Below, piece by piece: positions 28,771 through 36,569 of a stretch of 58,599 bases of DNA. The notes under the pieces were generated by a model. The model was not told the origin of the DNA, did no database searches, and was given only the letters and a program-made list of their open reading frames with translations. Numbering within the stretch: position 1 is the first letter of the stretch; each line of letters begins with the position of its first letter. The position numbers were made by a program, and so were the translations under genes. The stretch is taken from positions 1-58,599 of the forward strand of contig NZ_RJPT01000011.1 in the NCBI RefSeq assembly GCF_003943515.1, given 5' to 3'. This stretch comes from Streptococcus cristatus (lineage in GTDB: Bacteria; Bacillota; Bacilli; Lactobacillales; Streptococcaceae).

Positions 28771-29937
28771 ATGAGATACTTAACAGCAGGAGAATCCCAC
28801 GGACCACGTCTGACAGCTATTATTGAGGGAGTGCCATCTGGTCTTCCTCTGACCGCTGACTATATCAATGCTGAGCTCAAGCGCCGTCAGGGTGGGTACG
28901 GCCGTGGTGCCCGCATGAAGATTGAGAGCGACCAAGTCGAGATTACGTCTGGGGTTCGGCATGGCTTGACCATGGGCGGCCCGATTACCCTAAATGTCAC
29001 GAACCTGGATCATCAGAAATGGCTGGAGATTATGAGTGCGGCGGATGTGGATGAAAAGAAAAAAGGGCTGCGCAAGATTACTAAACCACGCCCTGGCCAT
29101 GCGGACTTGGTTGGTGGTATGAAATACCGCTTTGACGATTTGCGAAATTCCCTTGAGCGCTCTTCTGCGCGTGAAACGACTATGCGTGTGGCAGTCGGAG
29201 CAGTAGCCAAGCGCTTGCTGGAAGAAATCGGTGTAGAGGTGGCCAGTCATATCGTGACCTTTGGTGGCATTGATATTGATGTACCGAACAATCTGACTGT
29301 AGCAGAAATCAAAGAAAGAGCCGCCCAGTCGGAGGTTTCCATTGTCAATCCCGAGCGCGAAGAAGAGATTAAGGCCTATATTGATCAGATTAAGAAAGAC
29401 GGGGATACCATCGGTGGTGTCATTGAGGCTGTTGTTGGCGGTGTGCCTGTTGGTCTGGGCTCCTATGTCCAATGGGACAAGAAGCTGGACGCCAAGATTG
29501 CTCAGGGAGTGGTGTCCATCAACGCTTTCAAGGGAGTCGAGTTTGGCGTGGGCTTTGAAGCTGGCCGTCTCAAGGGTAGTCAAGTCATGGATGAAATCCT
29601 TTGGACTGAGGAAGATGGCTTCACTCGCAGAACTAATAATCTAGGCGGCTTTGAGGGCGGTATGACCAATGGTCAGCCAATCGTGGTGCGAGGTGTCATG
29701 AAGCCTATTCCAACTCTTTACAAGCCATTGATGAGCGTGGATATTGAGACCCACGAGCCTTATAAGGCGACAGTGGAGCGGAGCGATCCAACGGCTCTGC
29801 CAGCAGCGGGTGTAGTCATGGAAAGCGTGGTGGCAACAGTTTTAGCCACTGAAGTTCTGGAGAAATTCTCTTCAGACAATTTAGAAGAACTAAAGGATGC
29901 GGTAGCCTGCCACCGGGAATTTGTCAAGAACTTTTAG
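28771..29937 (+). CDS. aroC: Chorismate synthase
   Basis: 388 aa. Flavin-dependent 1,4-elimination of EPSP to chorismate, the branch point for aromatic amino acids and folate. Conserved parts: [20 protein letters not shown] at the N terminus, [36 protein letters not shown], and the later [17 protein letters not shown] lies 6 nt before ATG 28771. The 89-nt gap after aroB holds nothing that I can identify. Confidence 0.97.
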   Translation: MRYLTAGESHGPRLTAIIEGVPSGLPLTADYINAELKRRQGGYGRGARMKIESDQVEITSGVRHGLTMGGPITLNVTNLDHQKWLEIMSAADVDEKKKGLRKITKPRPGHADLVGGMKYRFDDLRNSLERSSARETTMRVAVGAVAKRLLEEIGVEVASHIVTFGGIDIDVPNNLTVAEIKERAAQSEVSIVNPEREEEIKAYIDQIKKDGDTIGGVIEAVVGGVPVGLGSYVQWDKKLDAKIAQGVVSINAFKGVEFGVGFEAGRLKGSQVMDEILWTEEDGFTRRTNNLGGFEGGMTNGQPIVVRGVMKPIPTLYKPLMSVDIETHEPYKATVERSDPTALPAAGVVMESVVATVLATEVLEKFSSDNLEELKDAVACHREFVKNF

Positions 29938-29953
29938 AAGTAAGGAGAAGGGC

Positions 29954-31060
29954 ATGGAGAGAAAAACAGTCTATATCGCAGGTTTGGGACTGATTGGAGC
30001 TTCCTTGACTCTGGGCATCAGGCGAGCTCATCCTGAGATAGAGATTCTTGGCTATAATCGAAGTGAAGAATCGCGCAGAGTCGCCTTGGAACGTGGAATG
30101 GTAGACCGAGTGACGGATGATTTTGCCGCCTTTGCTCCATTGGCTGATGTGATTATTCTGGCTGTGCCCATCAAGCAGACCATAGCATTTATCAAGAATC
30201 TAGCGGAGCTGAACCTGAAGGAAAATGTTATCATCTCAGATGCTGGCTCAACCAAGGCTGAGATTGTGGCAGCAGCAGAAAAGTATCTGCAGAATAAGCC
30301 CATCCGCTTTGTCGGAGCTCACCCGATGGCCGGAAGTCACAAGACCGGAGCCAAGGCAGCCCATGTCACCCTCTTTGAAAATGCCTATTATATCTTCACG
30401 CCCTCTAGCCTGACCAAGTCTGGTACGCTTGAGGAAATGAAAGATTTGCTGAGTGGTCTTCATGCCCGCTTTATTCAGGTAGATGCAGCCGAGCACGACC
30501 GAGTGACCAGTCAAATCAGTCATTTTCCGCATATCCTAGCCTCCAGCCTGATGGAGCAAGCGGCAGTTTATAGCCAAGAGCATGAGCTAACCCAGTCTTT
30601 TGCAGCCGGTGGTTTTCGAGATATGACACGGATTGCGGAGAGTGAGCCGGGTATGTGGACCTCTATCCTCTTGACAAATCCTCAAGCCATTTTGGAGCGG
30701 CTGGAAGATTTTAAAAAGCAGTTAGACAAGGTGGCCGCAGCGATTGAGGCCAAGGATGAGACAGCTATCTGGGAATTTTTCGATCGAGGACGGCAGAGCC
30801 GCAAGCAGATGGAAATTCATAAGCGTGCTGGTGTGGATAGCTTTTACGACCTCTTTATTGAGGTGCCTGACGAAGAAGATGCGATTTTGGGTATTTTGGA
30901 GCTTCTGCGCGGAATTTCAGTCGTCAACATTCGTATCAACGAGGAAAACCGAGAAGATACCCACGGTATTCTGCAAATCACCTTTAAAAATCGCCAAGAT
31001 TTGGAAAAATCTGCTAAAATAGTAAAAGAAAATACGGATTACCTAGTGTCCGTAGACTAA
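29954..31060 (+). CDS. tyrA: Prephenate dehydrogenase
   Basis: About 368 aa. NAD-dependent conversion of prephenate to 4-hydroxyphenylpyruvate, the tyrosine branch. The Rossmann motif GLGLIGASL lies at the N terminus, followed by SDAGSTKAEIV and GAHPMAGSHKTGA. The C-terminal part (about 290-368) resembles an ACT regulatory domain, which would fit feedback control by tyrosine. The start is ATG 29954 with AAGGAG upstream; the longer frame overlapping aroC is rejected. Confidence 0.95.
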   Translation: MERKTVYIAGLGLIGASLTLGIRRAHPEIEILGYNRSEESRRVALERGMVDRVTDDFAAFAPLADVIILAVPIKQTIAFIKNLAELNLKENVIISDAGSTKAEIVAAAEKYLQNKPIRFVGAHPMAGSHKTGAKAAHVTLFENAYYIFTPSSLTKSGTLEEMKDLLSGLHARFIQVDAAEHDRVTSQISHFPHILASSLMEQAAVYSQEHELTQSFAAGGFRDMTRIAESEPGMWTSILLTNPQAILERLEDFKKQLDKVAAAIEAKDETAIWEFFDRGRQSRKQMEIHKRAGVDSFYDLFIEVPDEEDAILGILELLRGISVVNIRINEENREDTHGILQITFKNRQDLEKSAKIVKENTDYLVSVD

Positions 31061-31078
31061 TATAGAATGGAGAACTCT

Positions 31079-31414
31079 ATGTCAAATATTTATGATTTAG
31101 CCAATGAACTCAGTCGAGGACTTCGCGAAATGCCAGAGTACAAAGCTGTGGTAGAAAGCAAGCAGGCTATCAATGCGGATAGTGAAGCCAAGGCTATTTT
31201 TGATGACTATCTAGCTTTCCAGAAAGAGCTGCAGCAACTGGCTCAAACAGGTCAAATGCCGACTCCAGACATTCAAGAAAAGATGCAGAGTTTTGGAGAT
31301 AAAATCCAAGGCAATGATTTATTATCAGCCTTCTTTAATAAGCAGCAACAACTCTCTATCTACTTGTCTGATATTGAACGGATTATTTTTGAACCGATTC
31401 AGGAACTATTTTAA
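31079..31414 (+). CDS. YlbF/YmcA family protein
   Basis: About 111 aa, all-helical and acidic. Bacillus relatives (YlbF, YmcA) form an Fe-S-containing complex that guides RNase Y and affects competence and biofilm; some streptococcal members keep this position inside the aro cluster. ATG 31079 is used because GGAG (31069-31072) is 6 nt upstream, so the alternative ATG 31067 would overlap the ribosome-binding site. It is the last gene of the operon here. Confidence 0.85.
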   Translation: MSNIYDLANELSRGLREMPEYKAVVESKQAINADSEAKAIFDDYLAFQKELQQLAQTGQMPTPDIQEKMQSFGDKIQGNDLLSAFFNKQQQLSIYLSDIERIIFEPIQELF

Positions 31415-31439
31415 TAGAAGAAGTTATAAAATTAGAGGA

Positions 31440-31474
31440 AACCAAGAAGCCATATCGGGCCTTCTTGGTTTTTC
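31440..31474 (+). terminator. Terminator of the aro operon
   Basis: AACCAAGAAG / CTTCTTGGTT hairpin followed by TTTCT, 25 nt after the ylbF-type stop codon. Confidence 0.88.
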
Positions 31475-31590
31475 TATGCTTTAGAAAGGCTATTAAGGCT
31501 AAAAATGAGTATTTTTAATTCAAGAAAGAGGTAGAAAACTTATAAAATCAGATTATAGCAACAATTAAAATATATTGGCCTTGCTTTCTA

Positions 31591-31638
31591 TTTACTATTG
31601 CTCCAAAGGCTGATATACTAATCAAAAAACGCTTACAA
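31591..31638 (+). promoter_or_regulatory. Promoter of the thioesterase gene with cre-like site
   Basis: TTTACT (31591-31596), a 17-nt spacer and TATACT (31614-31619) with extended TGA. Just downstream, 31623-31638 read on the minus strand as TTGTAAGCGTTTTTTG fits the CcpA cre consensus with one mismatch. Catabolite repression by roadblock is inferred. Confidence 0.5.
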
Positions 31639-31659
31639 GAAAAAATGAAAGGAACTGGT

Positions 31660-32145
31660 ATGACTTTAGAAACAAGAAAGATTGCTATTCAAGATACATA
31701 TGGCGACCGATTTCAACATTGCTGGGGCTGCGGCCCTAAGAATGAGCTAGGCCTGCATTTAAAGACTTATCCTAGCTTGGATGGGAAGGAATGTATCACT
31801 AGAATACGACCAGAATCTCACTATACTGGTGGTGTGCCGGCCAATCTTTTTGGTGGCATGATTGCTATGATTTTTGATTGCCATGGAACGGCTTCAGCAG
31901 CTTGGTTTGCCCATCAAGAAAAAGGCTTGGACTTGACTCAAGATACAGTCATTGGACGCTTTATCACAGCCCGTTTAGAAGTTGATTACCAGAGCCCGAC
32001 GCCTATTGATCAGGAAATCATCGTTACTTCGCGGCTTGAGGAATTGGGAGCAAGGAAAGCTATTATCGTGATGGAGATGTCAGTAGCAGGACAGCCAAGA
32101 GCCAAGGCTAGAATGGTAGCAGTTGCAGTAAAAGATCATATGTAG
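31660..32145 (+). CDS. PaaI-type HotDog thioesterase
   Basis: About 161 aa. N-terminal CWGCGPKNELGLHL is typical of the PaaI-like acyl-CoA thioesterase group, and the HotDog core shows GVPANLFGGMIAMIFDCHG and EVDYQSPTP. It should hydrolyse a CoA thioester in the cytoplasm; the substrate is unknown. ATG 31660 has AAAGGA 6 nt upstream; the ATG at 31645 lies before the Shine-Dalgarno and is rejected. It is monocistronic between the aro operon and ssrA. Confidence 0.82.
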   Translation: MTLETRKIAIQDTYGDRFQHCWGCGPKNELGLHLKTYPSLDGKECITRIRPESHYTGGVPANLFGGMIAMIFDCHGTASAAWFAHQEKGLDLTQDTVIGRFITARLEVDYQSPTPIDQEIIVTSRLEELGARKAIIVMEMSVAGQPRAKARMVAVAVKDHM

Positions 32146-32211
32146 TTAAATCCCCTTGGTGCCTTATATCAAGGGAATTTTAGCATCTTTGGAGTAATTT
32201 TATCCTGATTT

Positions 32212-32240
32212 TTGCAATTAGGACATTATTTTGGTATAAT
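32212..32240 (+). promoter_or_regulatory. Promoter of ssrA
   Basis: TTGCAA (32212-32217), a 17-nt spacer and TATAAT (32235-32240) with extended TGG, 13 nt before the mature 5' end of tmRNA. Confidence 0.8.
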
Positions 32241-32253
32241 AGTTACTTGTCTT

Positions 32254-32599
32254 GGGGTCGTTACGGATTCGACAGGCATTATGCGGCACATTTTGCGACT
32301 CATCTAGCGGATGTAAAACGCCAGTTAAATATAACTGCAAAAAATAACAATTCTTACGCTTTAGCTGCCTAAAAACCAGCCAGCGTGACCTGATTCGGAT
32401 TGCTTGTGTCTGATGACCGGTCTTATTATGAGCAAGCTACGGTAAAATCAAGTCTAGGGATTTTACAAGAGATTGATAGACTCGCTTAGTTTGGGCTTGA
32501 GCCATGTGTCAAAGCTGAGTTAAATGAAGACATGGCCTATGGTCGTAGACAAATGTGTTGGCAGGTGTTTGGACGTGGGTTCGACTCCCACCGGCTCCA
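32254..32599 (+). ncRNA. ssrA: Transfer-messenger RNA (tmRNA)
   Basis: 346 nt from GGGGTCGTTACGGATTCGAC to CCACCGGCTCCA. The 5' and 3' ends form the tRNA-like acceptor, and the T-arm GGTTCGACTCC is near the 3' end with CCA encoded. The tag frame at 32337-32372 reads AKNNNSYALAA then TAA; pneumococcal and group A tmRNAs, as I recall them, encode AKNNTSYALAA, so the fifth residue differs. It rescues stalled ribosomes and marks the products for proteolysis. Confidence 0.97.
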
Positions 32600-32629
32600 T
32601 AGGGATATGTAAATGAGGTTTTTGATGAT

Positions 32630-33454
32630 ATGAGTTTTTTTGGAAAAATCTTAGGGAAGAGTCAAGATAGTCATCTACCCATTGAGGAAGTTTCTGTTGA
32701 TTTAGAAAATCTTCCGAATGAATGGGGCTCTTTTTCGACCCTTATTGATGACCGAATGGCTAGTATCCGTCTAAATTTAGCGTTGAATTCTATCGCTCCC
32801 TATTCATCCTATACTTATGCACTACGGTTGAGAATTGCTATTTTGAATGTTGATCCAGAGACAGGGTTTCCAGATTATGACGAATTTTCTGATTTGAACC
32901 TCATCGAAGATCGTCTTTCAGAAGCGATGAAGCGCATTGCGGCTATCTATGTCGGAGTAGTCATCACAGATGGTCATATAGAATTTTATTACTATTTGAA
33001 AGATAGAGAGCGGCACATGCCGATTATTGCTCAAGTAATGGAGCAATTTTCGAAATATCAATATAGTTCAGCTACTCTGGTGGATCCTGACTGGAAACAA
33101 TACTTTGACTTCTTGTATCCAAATGAATATGAGTACCAATCTATTTTAAACCAGCGTATCTGGTATCGCCTAGAAAAAGAAGGGGACGATCATAGTCAAC
33201 TACGGGAAATCAGGCATCAGTTTAGTTTTGAGACTTACGATGATCGTGTTTCCTTTATGGGGGATGCCTCTGCTCTTGATTATGATATTTCTTCTAGTGG
33301 AAAAGAAGAAGGCGATCCTCGACCTTACAAACTGGAAATATCACGATTAGCTACTACTGAGCTCCATAGCATCAACCAACATGTTTGGGAATTAATAGAA
33401 ATTTCGAAAAAATATAACGGAAAGTATAGCGGCTGGAGCTGCAATGTGGTATAA
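32630..33454 (+). CDS. DUF695 / RraB-like domain protein
   Basis: 274 aa, soluble and acidic. The N-terminal half (about 20-140, ending YVGVVITDGHIEFYYYL) matches DUF695, and the C-terminal half (about 170-274, HQFSFETYDDRVSFMGDASAL) resembles the RraB-like ribonuclease E inhibitor fold. The combination is known as an uncharacterised conserved family; streptococci have no RNase E of the E. coli type, so the name would be misleading. It sits between ssrA and tRNA-Ser, possibly transcribed by readthrough from ssrA. Confidence 0.72.
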   Translation: MSFFGKILGKSQDSHLPIEEVSVDLENLPNEWGSFSTLIDDRMASIRLNLALNSIAPYSSYTYALRLRIAILNVDPETGFPDYDEFSDLNLIEDRLSEAMKRIAAIYVGVVITDGHIEFYYYLKDRERHMPIIAQVMEQFSKYQYSSATLVDPDWKQYFDFLYPNEYEYQSILNQRIWYRLEKEGDDHSQLREIRHQFSFETYDDRVSFMGDASALDYDISSSGKEEGDPRPYKLEISRLATTELHSINQHVWELIEISKKYNGKYSGWSCNVV

Positions 33455-33492
33455 TGGATAAAGTTTTGAGAAAGCAAGTCTTTCTCTTTTAT

Positions 33493-33580
33493 GGAAGATT
33501 ACTCAAGAGGCTTAAGAGGCTGTGTTGGAAACGCAGTAGGCGTGTAAAAGCGTGCGTGGGTTCGAATCCCATGTCTTCCG
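33493..33580 (+). tRNA. tRNA-Ser (anticodon GGA)
   Basis: Acceptor stem GGAAGAT (33493-33499) / GTCTTCC (33573-33579) with discriminator G 33580. The anticodon stem-loop CTGTG TTGGAAA CGCAG carries GGA at 33527-33529. There is a long variable arm typical of class II serine tRNAs and a T-arm containing GGTTCGAATCC. CCA is not encoded. It reads UCC/UCU codons. Confidence 0.96.
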
Positions 33581-33592
33581 TTGTATTTCAAG

Positions 33593-33614
33593 AAGCGCCC
33601 CAAGGCGTTTTTTT
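33593..33614 (+). terminator. Terminator after tRNA-Ser
   Basis: CGCC CCAA GGCG hairpin followed by TTTTTTT. Confidence 0.8.
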
Positions 33615-33696
33615 GATAGCAGGACGAAGAATGATAATCACTTTGTTTCATGCTAGACCCGCAGATTATAGAAGTAAGGATAGTATGCAAGCAATC

Positions 33697-33722
33697 AGAT
33701 GGATTCGTTTCCATCTTTTTTA
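33697..33722 (+). terminator. Terminator-like hairpin upstream of lrgA
   Basis: AGATGGA / TCCATCT stem followed by TTTTTTA, 70 nt before lrgA. It is either a second terminator for the tRNA transcript or, if transcription starts near an extended -10 at 33654-33659, a leader terminator for lrgAB. Confidence 0.6.
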
Positions 33723-33790
33723 TTTGAGAAAAACCTTGAAATTTTTCTGAAAAGGAGTAAACTGTACATAGAAAGTTTCGGAGGTTCTGC

Positions 33791-34171
33791 ATGAAGTTAT
33801 ATGTCCAGTTGATGATTATTTTCTCGATTTCCATCATTGGAGAGGGGATATCAAGTGTCTTCCATCTTCCCATTCCAGGTAGTATTATCGGCTTAATCTT
33901 GCTATTTCTTGCTTTGCAGTTTAAGTTATTGCGGCTCCGCCATGTCAGTATGGTCGGTAACTTTCTGTTGGCCAATATGACCATTCTTTTTCTGCCGCCG
34001 GCGGTTGGTATTATGGATAAATTTCACGTGATTGCTCCATATCTGCTACCGATTGTTTTGATTATTCTTGGTGCCATTGTTTTAAATGTGATCGTCATTG
34101 CCCTTGTCGTACAATTCATCAAGCAGCATTTTGAAGGCGATTATGAGGAAGGAGGGATGGATCATGTCTAA
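33791..34171 (+). CDS. lrgA: Antiholin-like protein LrgA (CidA/LrgA family)
   Basis: 126 aa with four membrane segments, a holin-like membrane protein. Typical phrases: IPGSIIGLILLFLALQ (about 32-47) and LLANMTILFLPPAVGIM (about 58-74). The family modulates murein hydrolase activity and autolysis, and in Bacillus and Streptococcus mutans it is linked to pyruvate uptake together with LrgB. The Shine-Dalgarno CGGAGG precedes ATG 33791. It overlaps lrgB by 8 nt. The usual regulator LytST is not in this window. Confidence 0.92.
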   Translation: MKLYVQLMIIFSISIIGEGISSVFHLPIPGSIIGLILLFLALQFKLLRLRHVSMVGNFLLANMTILFLPPAVGIMDKFHVIAPYLLPIVLIILGAIVLNVIVIALVVQFIKQHFEGDYEEGGMDHV

Positions 34172-34859
34172 TCTTTGGAGCAATCCGCTATTTGGCCTCG
34201 CCTTGTCCATTTTGGCCTACCTCATTGGGATGCTGATTTTCCGCAGATTTCCACATCCTTTGACAACGCCTCTCCTTTTAGCAGCGATTTTGGTCATTGC
34301 CTTTTTGAAATTAACGGGAATTTCTTATAAGGACTACTATGTCGGTGGGGCTTACTTGAACAATTTAATCGTACCGTCTACGGTTGCTTTAGGAATTCCG
34401 CTTTATAAGACCTTCCACTTGATGAAACACCACGCTCGCAGTATCCTGTTAGGAACCTTTGTCGCTGTAGTGGTCAATACGACTTTCACGGCTCTGCTGG
34501 CAAAATTCTTTGGGATGGACTTCTTTTTAGCGATTTCCCTATTCCCAAAATCTGTCACAACAGCGATGGCAGTGGGCATTACTGATAAAATGCAGGGCTT
34601 GACAACTGTTACCTTGGTGGTCGTTGTGGCGACAGGTATTTTGACAAGTGTCATGGGACCGACTATTCTTAAACTGCTAAAAATTAAGGATCCAGTAGCA
34701 GTTGGCTTGGCCTTAGGTGGTACAGGACATGCAGTTGGTACAGGAACAGCTTTCAAATATGGACATGTTGCTGGAGCTATGGCAGGTCTTGCAATCGGAG
34801 TGACAGGGATTATGTATGTAATTGTCAGTCCAATCGTCGCAGCCATTATCTTAAAATAA
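34164..34859 (+). CDS. lrgB: LrgB family antiholin/pyruvate transport partner
   Basis: 231 aa with about seven membrane segments. Family signatures: PSTVALGIPLY, LFPKSVTTAMAVGIT and the Gly-rich GTGHAVGTGTAFKYG near residue 190. It forms the pair with LrgA. ATG 34164 has GGAGGGATGG upstream and overlaps the last 8 nt of lrgA, so translation is coupled; the longer frame from 34098 is rejected. Confidence 0.93.
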   Translation: MSNLWSNPLFGLALSILAYLIGMLIFRRFPHPLTTPLLLAAILVIAFLKLTGISYKDYYVGGAYLNNLIVPSTVALGIPLYKTFHLMKHHARSILLGTFVAVVVNTTFTALLAKFFGMDFFLAISLFPKSVTTAMAVGITDKMQGLTTVTLVVVVATGILTSVMGPTILKLLKIKDPVAVGLALGGTGHAVGTGTAFKYGHVAGAMAGLAIGVTGIMYVIVSPIVAAIILK

Positions 34860-34908
34860 AAAAACATGAAGCAGTATTTCTCGGAAATCTTGCTTCATGT
34901 TTTTATTT
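34858..34908. terminator. Bidirectional terminator between lrgB and the FMN reductase gene
   Basis: AAAACATGAAGCA / TGCTTCATGTTTT perfect stem, with A and T runs on both sides, between convergent genes. Confidence 0.85.
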
Positions 34909-34912
34909 TATC

Positions 34913-35461
34913 TTAGTTGATAGCTGCTAGGAGGGCATCTGCTTGGGCAGAAAGCTCAGCAAGCTTGTTTTCTGAAAGGACTAATTGGCCAGTTCCCCAA
35001 GCTTCTGGGTTGATACCGACACCAGTAAATTGATCAACCACATTCATACGAATGAATGGAAGGAGGCTACGGTAGTGCTTGAAGACCTCATCAGGTGAAG
35101 TGCCGTTAGCAACAGATGAAACAGTTACCACTTTGGCATTGAGAGCAGAAGGGCCGCTTGGATCTGACAAATCAAGTGCGCGTGAAGTCCAGTCGAGCAA
35201 GTTTTTCACCACGCCTGGGATGGCCCAGTTGTAGACAGGTGAGAAGATCCAGATAGCATCAGCTGCAAGGATTTCTTCACGAACCTTGGCAACAGCAGCT
35301 GGAGCTGGACTTTCGAGGTCTTGGTTGAAGAATGGTACATCCTTGTAGTCCAGATAGGAAACCTCAGCTTTGCCAGCTAGAGCCTTTTCTGCTTGTGCTG
35401 CCAACTGATGATTGAATGAACCTTGACGAAGTGATCCAACAATAAATAGTACTTTAGACAT
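34913..35461 (-). CDS. NAD(P)H-dependent FMN reductase family protein
   Basis: About 182 aa flavodoxin-fold enzyme. The N-terminal FMN-binding loop is [14 protein letters not shown], and the second loop is [20 protein letters not shown]. Members reduce flavins, quinones or azo compounds with NAD(P)H. ATG 35461 follows GGAGG with correct spacing; the frame from 35476 is longer but its start lies in the ribosome-binding site. It is downstream of a MarR gene and has its own operator-covered promoter, so it is likely induced by quinone or electrophile stress. Confidence 0.85.
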   Translation of the reverse strand: MSKVLFIVGSLRQGSFNHQLAAQAEKALAGKAEVSYLDYKDVPFFNQDLESPAPAAVAKVREEILAADAIWIFSPVYNWAIPGVVKNLLDWTSRALDLSDPSGPSALNAKVVTVSSVANGTSPDEVFKHYRSLLPFIRMNVVDQFTGVGINPEAWGTGQLVLSENKLAELSAQADALLAAIN

Positions 35462-35518
35462 AAATGTGTCCTCCATTTTATCTTTATTTAAGAGGTGTCC
35501 CTCCTGTTACTATCTATG

Positions 35519-35547
35519 TTACAACAATTATCACTAATTAGCAATAA
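35519..35547 (-). promoter_or_regulatory. Promoter and MarR operator copy 1 (FMN reductase)
   Basis: The 20-bp near-palindrome TTATCACTAATTAGCAATAA (35528-35547) lies between marR and the reductase gene. On the minus strand TTGCTA, 17 nt and TAACAT form a promoter, whose -35 lies inside the palindrome. A second copy, matching at 17 of 20 positions, covers the marR promoter at 36005-36024. Confidence 0.7.
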
Positions 35548-35548
35548 T

Positions 35549-35995
35549 TTAGCTCAGCTTTTTGAAAGTTTTTAAAATCCGCACCAAATCTTCCTTGTCT
35601 TTTTGGGAGAGGAATGCAGTCATATGGCGGATATTGGCGATGTGCTCTGGCAAGACAGCCTCGATCTTTTTTTGGCCTTGGTCGGTTAGTTGGATGAGAA
35701 AGGAGCGGCGGTCATTGGGATCGCAGCTGCGACTTATCCAGCCATCTCTTTCCATGTTTTTGATAACGACCGTCATATTTCCCGATGTAGCCAGCATGCT
35801 GTCAATTAAATCTTGAATCCGCAGTTCTCCTTTACTATATAAGGTTTCCAAAACGGAAAATTGGGTTGGCGTCAAATTATGCTTTTTAAAAATTTGAGCT
35901 TCGAGATTACGAATGGTGCGCTCCGCCTTATGGAGAACGATAATTGTCTTGAGGTCAAGTAGAGTATCATTGTCTAGGTTTTCAGTTATTTTCAT
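35549..35995 (-). CDS. MarR family transcriptional regulator
   Basis: 148 aa. Winged-helix region at about 45-95 (SVLETLYSKGELRIQDLIDSMLATSGNMTVVIKNMERDGWISR), wing with DPNDRRSFLIQLT, then dimerisation helices. It contains no obvious redox-cysteine pair except Cys in SRSCDPND, which could sense oxidants as in OhrR/QorR types; this is inference. It controls itself and the adjacent FMN reductase according to the twin operators. The start codon ATG 35995 follows the -10 (TAAAAT) by 6 nt without a Shine-Dalgarno, so the mRNA should be leaderless. Confidence 0.9.
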   Translation of the reverse strand: MKITENLDNDTLLDLKTIIVLHKAERTIRNLEAQIFKKHNLTPTQFSVLETLYSKGELRIQDLIDSMLATSGNMTVVIKNMERDGWISRSCDPNDRRSFLIQLTDQGQKKIEAVLPEHIANIRHMTAFLSQKDKEDLVRILKTFKKLS

Positions 35996-36001
35996 AGCAA
36001 C

Positions 36002-36030
36002 ATTTTATCAATAAGTAGTAATAAATGCAA
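36002..36030 (-). promoter_or_regulatory. Promoter and MarR operator copy 2 (marR, leaderless type)
   Basis: Minus strand TTGCAT (36025-36030), a 17-nt spacer and TAAAAT (36002-36007), with TGA before the -10. The operator copy TTATCAATAAGTAGTAATAA (36005-36024, plus-strand reading) fills the spacer and half of the -10. ATG 35995 is 6 nt downstream of the -10. Confidence 0.75.
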
Positions 36031-36068
36031 ATGTGATAAAAGTCCTAGAAAAATCAGGTTATTTGTAG

Positions 36069-36074
36069 TATAAT
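36069..36074 (+). promoter_or_regulatory. -10 element of the tseB-like/aspartate aminotransferase operon (leaderless type)
   Basis: TATAAT with 6 nt to GTG 36081 and no Shine-Dalgarno; no clear -35. Confidence 0.5.
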
Positions 36075-36080
36075 GATTCA

Positions 36081-36569
36081 GTGAAACATAAAATTAAAGA
36101 AAGGGCTAAATTTCCTATAAGGCACTATGCCATTGGGCTTTTCCTAGTCCTAACGGCGCTTGTTTTTTCATTTTTTACGATATTGCACCTTGCTATCGAG
36201 CCTTGGCAGTCAGCCAAGGAGGGCTCTCAAAAAATTGCTAAGGAATATGCAGATTTGGAAAGTCTGACAAGCTTTTCGATTTACAATGGCAAAGAGTCCT
36301 ACTATAGTTTGATTGGGAAAACTAGTAAAAAAGAGGAAGAAGCTGTTCTGATTTCCAAAAACTCCAACAAAATCCATGTCTATCGCTTGCAAGATGGGAT
36401 GAGTCAGGCAGAGGCAGAGCAAGTAGCCAAGGAAAATGGAGCGACCTCTATTGACAAGACCACTTTTGGTTACTTAGACGGTCAGCCTGTTTGGGAAATT
36501 AAGTCTGGAAGCACTTATTACAATATCGGATTTGAAAGCAAGACATTGCTCAGCAAGGAGGGGCTATGA
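36081..36569 (+). CDS. TseB-like (YpmB/DUF5590) membrane-anchored protein
   Basis: 162 aa. A basic N terminus and one membrane segment (about 14-38) are followed by an extracellular PepSY-like domain. In Bacillus, YpmB (TseB) binds the peptidoglycan synthase PBP2A and precedes aspB-asnS. The same gene order is seen here, apart from a VOC gene inserted, and this is the main support. It uses GTG as start, 6 nt after TATAAT; there is no Shine-Dalgarno. Its stop overlaps the aminotransferase start (ATGA). Confidence 0.82.
   Translation: MKHKIKERAKFPIRHYAIGLFLVLTALVFSFFTILHLAIEPWQSAKEGSQKIAKEYADLESLTSFSIYNGKESYYSLIGKTSKKEEEAVLISKNSNKIHVYRLQDGMSQAEAEQVAKENGATSIDKTTFGYLDGQPVWEIKSGSTYYNIGFESKTLLSKEGL

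Noticed and set aside
28990..29583. 197-aa minus-strand reading frame inside aroC
   Set aside because: Antisense shadow of a highly conserved gene; no features of a real protein.
33454..33750. 98-aa plus-strand reading frame
   Set aside because: It runs straight through tRNA-Ser and its terminator, has no ribosome-binding site of its own and no similarity to a protein family; it is a chance frame.
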